A stretch of DNA of 64,000 nt from Sphingorhabdus lacus (lineage in GTDB: Bacteria > Pseudomonadota > Alphaproteobacteria > Sphingomonadales > Sphingomonadaceae). This document shows positions 62,752 through 64,000 of this stretch, one piece after another. Every line of letters begins with the position of its first letter. The first letter of the stretch is position 1. The stretch lies in the NCBI RefSeq assembly GCF_009768975.1, contig NZ_CP035733.1, positions 1,674,001 through 1,738,000 on the forward strand, given 5' to 3'. The position numbers and the translations under genes were made by a program. The notes under the pieces were generated by a model. It made no database searches. It was not told where the DNA came from and saw only the letters and a program-made list of their open reading frames with translations.

Positions 62752-63525
62752 ATGGACAGCACTGAAGTTTCACCACTGCCCGAAGAGCGTCCGTCAAAGA
62801 TCGGTTTTCGTAAGAAATTGCTGCAATTTGTGCTCGGCATATTGCCGAGCCTTGGCTGGATTGTACTTTACTTCGTGCTACAGTTACTGTGCACGGCGGT
62901 TCTTATAGCGGCTGGTGTAGGCGGAGGCAGTTTGGCAGGCGCAGCGAATGGCGACACGAAAGGCGTTGCCGTTCTTTGGGGTCTGGTTGTTTCGGCGATT
63001 ATTCAGATCGGACTGATTGTCTTCTACCTGAGAAAAGACGACCGTTATCACCGGATCGGGCTCGACAGTTTCGGGAACATGTCCTTTGCCCAGACCGCAA
63101 GTCTGGCATTCGTGCTGATTTTGACCGCCATGATCGCCAATTTCATATACGCGACCTACGTCATCCCCGGTATCGGGATGCAGGCGGACATGGCAAAAAT
63201 GCTGGCTGAAATTCCGCGCACTCCGCTGAATATTTCTTTGGGATTCTTTGCGATCGCCGTGGCCGCACCGATAGTGGAGGAGCTTCTGTTTCGTGGATTG
63301 TTGCAGAATGCGCTCGCACGCTTCATTCCCATCTGGGCGGCAATCCTGCTAGCTTCGTTCGTATTCGCCGCAGTCCATGGGCAACCTTATGCCATCCCGG
63401 GCCTGATGTCGCTCAGCATTGCCTTCGGGTATCTGTATCACCGCACAGGTTCCCTACGCACCAACATAATATTGCATATGCTGAACAATTCCGCCGCACT
63501 GCTTTTAACCCAATCGATGGTTTAG
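62752..63525 (+). CDS. CPBP family intramembrane glutamic endopeptidase
   Basis: The 257-residue membrane protein carries the Abi/CPBP motifs EExxxR (Glu176, Glu177, Arg181 in PIVEELLFRG) and a later histidine motif (VFAAVHGQPYA, His209), followed by HxxN-like ILHMLNN. It has about seven helices. Rce1-like glutamic proteases of this family process or degrade membrane peptides. GGGGGA before ATG 62752 supports the start over an upstream frame. Its stop overlaps the convergent S66 gene by 4 bases. Confidence 0.9.
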   Translation: MDSTEVSPLPEERPSKIGFRKKLLQFVLGILPSLGWIVLYFVLQLLCTAVLIAAGVGGGSLAGAANGDTKGVAVLWGLVVSAIIQIGLIVFYLRKDDRYHRIGLDSFGNMSFAQTASLAFVLILTAMIANFIYATYVIPGIGMQADMAKMLAEIPRTPLNISLGFFAIAVAAPIVEELLFRGLLQNALARFIPIWAAILLASFVFAAVHGQPYAIPGLMSLSIAFGYLYHRTGSLRTNIILHMLNNSAALLLTQSMV

Positions 63526-64000
63526 GCGACGGCCGGCTCCAGCATCCGCAGCGTTCCTGCGTCGGCGTCGATTTCGGTCATCACGCCCTGCGCCAGTGTA
63601 AATTGGTCGGTGATATGGCCGAACCACGCGCCGGTATAAACGGGGACACCCAGTGACCCCAGATGCTGGCGGAGGACATCGTTCAGCGTGAAGCCGCCAT
63701 ACACACCGCTGCTGCTGCCTGTACAATTGGTGCATTGGCCAAATACCGCACCCGCCAGATTTTTGAGAACACCCGCAAGCCCCAATTGGGTGAGCATGCG
63801 GTCAATCCGGTATTCGGCTTCATCCACATCTTCGAGGAAGAGGATCGCCCCATTGAAATCGGGCAGATAGCTGCTGCCAGACAATGCCGAGAGGACGGTC
63901 AAATTGCCGCCCAACAGACGGCCCTTTGCCTTACCTGCGGTAATCGTCTGTGTCCGCCACCGACGCTGCGTCAATCGGTCTTCCCCACCCTCGGGATTGA
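63522..64000 (-). CDS. LD-carboxypeptidase (S66 family), C-terminal part (partial)
   Basis: The gene runs off the right edge; 159 codons are visible. The part shown has FNGAILFLEDVDEAEYRIDRMLTQL, with the catalytic Glu of S66 peptidases, and GAWFGHITDQFTLAQGV with the catalytic His. The nucleophile serine is in the missing N-terminal part. LD-carboxypeptidase removes the terminal D-Ala of muropeptides during cell-wall recycling. A Ser/Gly/Thr/Cys-rich segment (FGQCTNCTGSSSGVYGGF) lies between the active-site parts. Confidence 0.88.
   Translation of the reverse strand, partial: NPEGGEDRLTQRRWRTQTITAGKAKGRLLGGNLTVLSALSGSSYLPDFNGAILFLEDVDEAEYRIDRMLTQLGLAGVLKNLAGAVFGQCTNCTGSSSGVYGGFTLNDVLRQHLGSLGVPVYTGAWFGHITDQFTLAQGVMTEIDADAGTLRMLEPAVA

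Overview
The window reads as a stretch of chromosome from a yellow-pigmented alphaproteobacterium of the order Sphingomonadales (a Sphingorhabdus- or Sphingopyxis-like genome is the best guess). Reasons seen in the sequence: an atpHAGDC operon with a very short epsilon subunit, a crtY-crtI-crtB beta-carotene operon, glyQ-glyS, a thiC gene behind a TPP riboswitch, GTG and TTG starts in tightly packed genes, and peptide-coding palindromic repeats of the kind common in sphingomonads. There is no rRNA, no CRISPR array, no insertion sequence and no recognisable prophage.

Layout. 1-4.7 kb: end of atpH, then atpA, atpG, atpD, atpC (F1 part of ATP synthase), with a palindromic repeat between atpD and atpC. 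4.9-9.6 kb: small membrane and secreted proteins, an EamA transporter, a stand-alone CpaF ATPase and a nitrilase-family amidase. 9.8-13.6 kb: small secreted protein, galE, hslV-hslU behind a heat-shock-type promoter, and a GFA zinc protein behind a LexA-like box. 13.6-22.6 kb: M16 protease, CinA-like protein, map, a RES/Xre toxin-antitoxin pair with a nested palindromic operator, argC, an NlpC/P60 hydrolase and an M17 aminopeptidase. 22.6-29 kb: lipoprotein, EthA-like Baeyer-Villiger monooxygenase, PhnA/DoxX pair, cold-shock protein, hemerythrin behind an EcfG-type stress promoter, VOC protein, lipocalin, DJ-1/PfpI protein.

29-34.2 kb is the accessory part: orphan proteins, a Lys/Ala-rich basic protein, two palindromic repeat families, a YaiI protein, and a lone DUF3800 gene beside what looks like a broken HTH regulator. 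34.2-44.6 kb: diguanylate cyclase without the usual inhibitory site, thiC with TPP riboswitch, DUF6445 protein, YqiJ/flotillin pair, and a minus-strand block MBL hydrolase - sterol-desaturase-family protein - DUF2141 - MipA/OmpV, in which two genes overlap by about 95 bases. 44.7-48.9 kb: crtY-crtI-LOG-crtB, all coupled by 1-4 base overlaps, giving beta-carotene from GGPP plus a LOG-family nucleotide phosphoribohydrolase. 48.9-57 kb: CysQ-like phosphatase, PmbA, queE-queC, tRNA-Arg(ACG), a DUF1254/DUF1214 pair, and ppdK. 57-64 kb: cytochrome b561-like protein with a perfect FNR/FixK-type box, glyS (carrying an in-frame palindromic repeat) and glyQ, an HTH/membrane protein pair, TraB/GumN protein, CPBP protease and the 3' part of an S66 LD-carboxypeptidase.

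I did not find a clear multi-gene system that is new. The observations most worth following are the LOG gene embedded in the carotenoid operon, the repeat inserted into glyS and matching an intergenic repeat over 28 bases, the FNR-type palindrome, the probable leaderless hslV transcript, the overlapping desaturase/DUF2141 genes, and the isolated DUF3800 locus. Promoter and operator calls rest on motif matches by eye.
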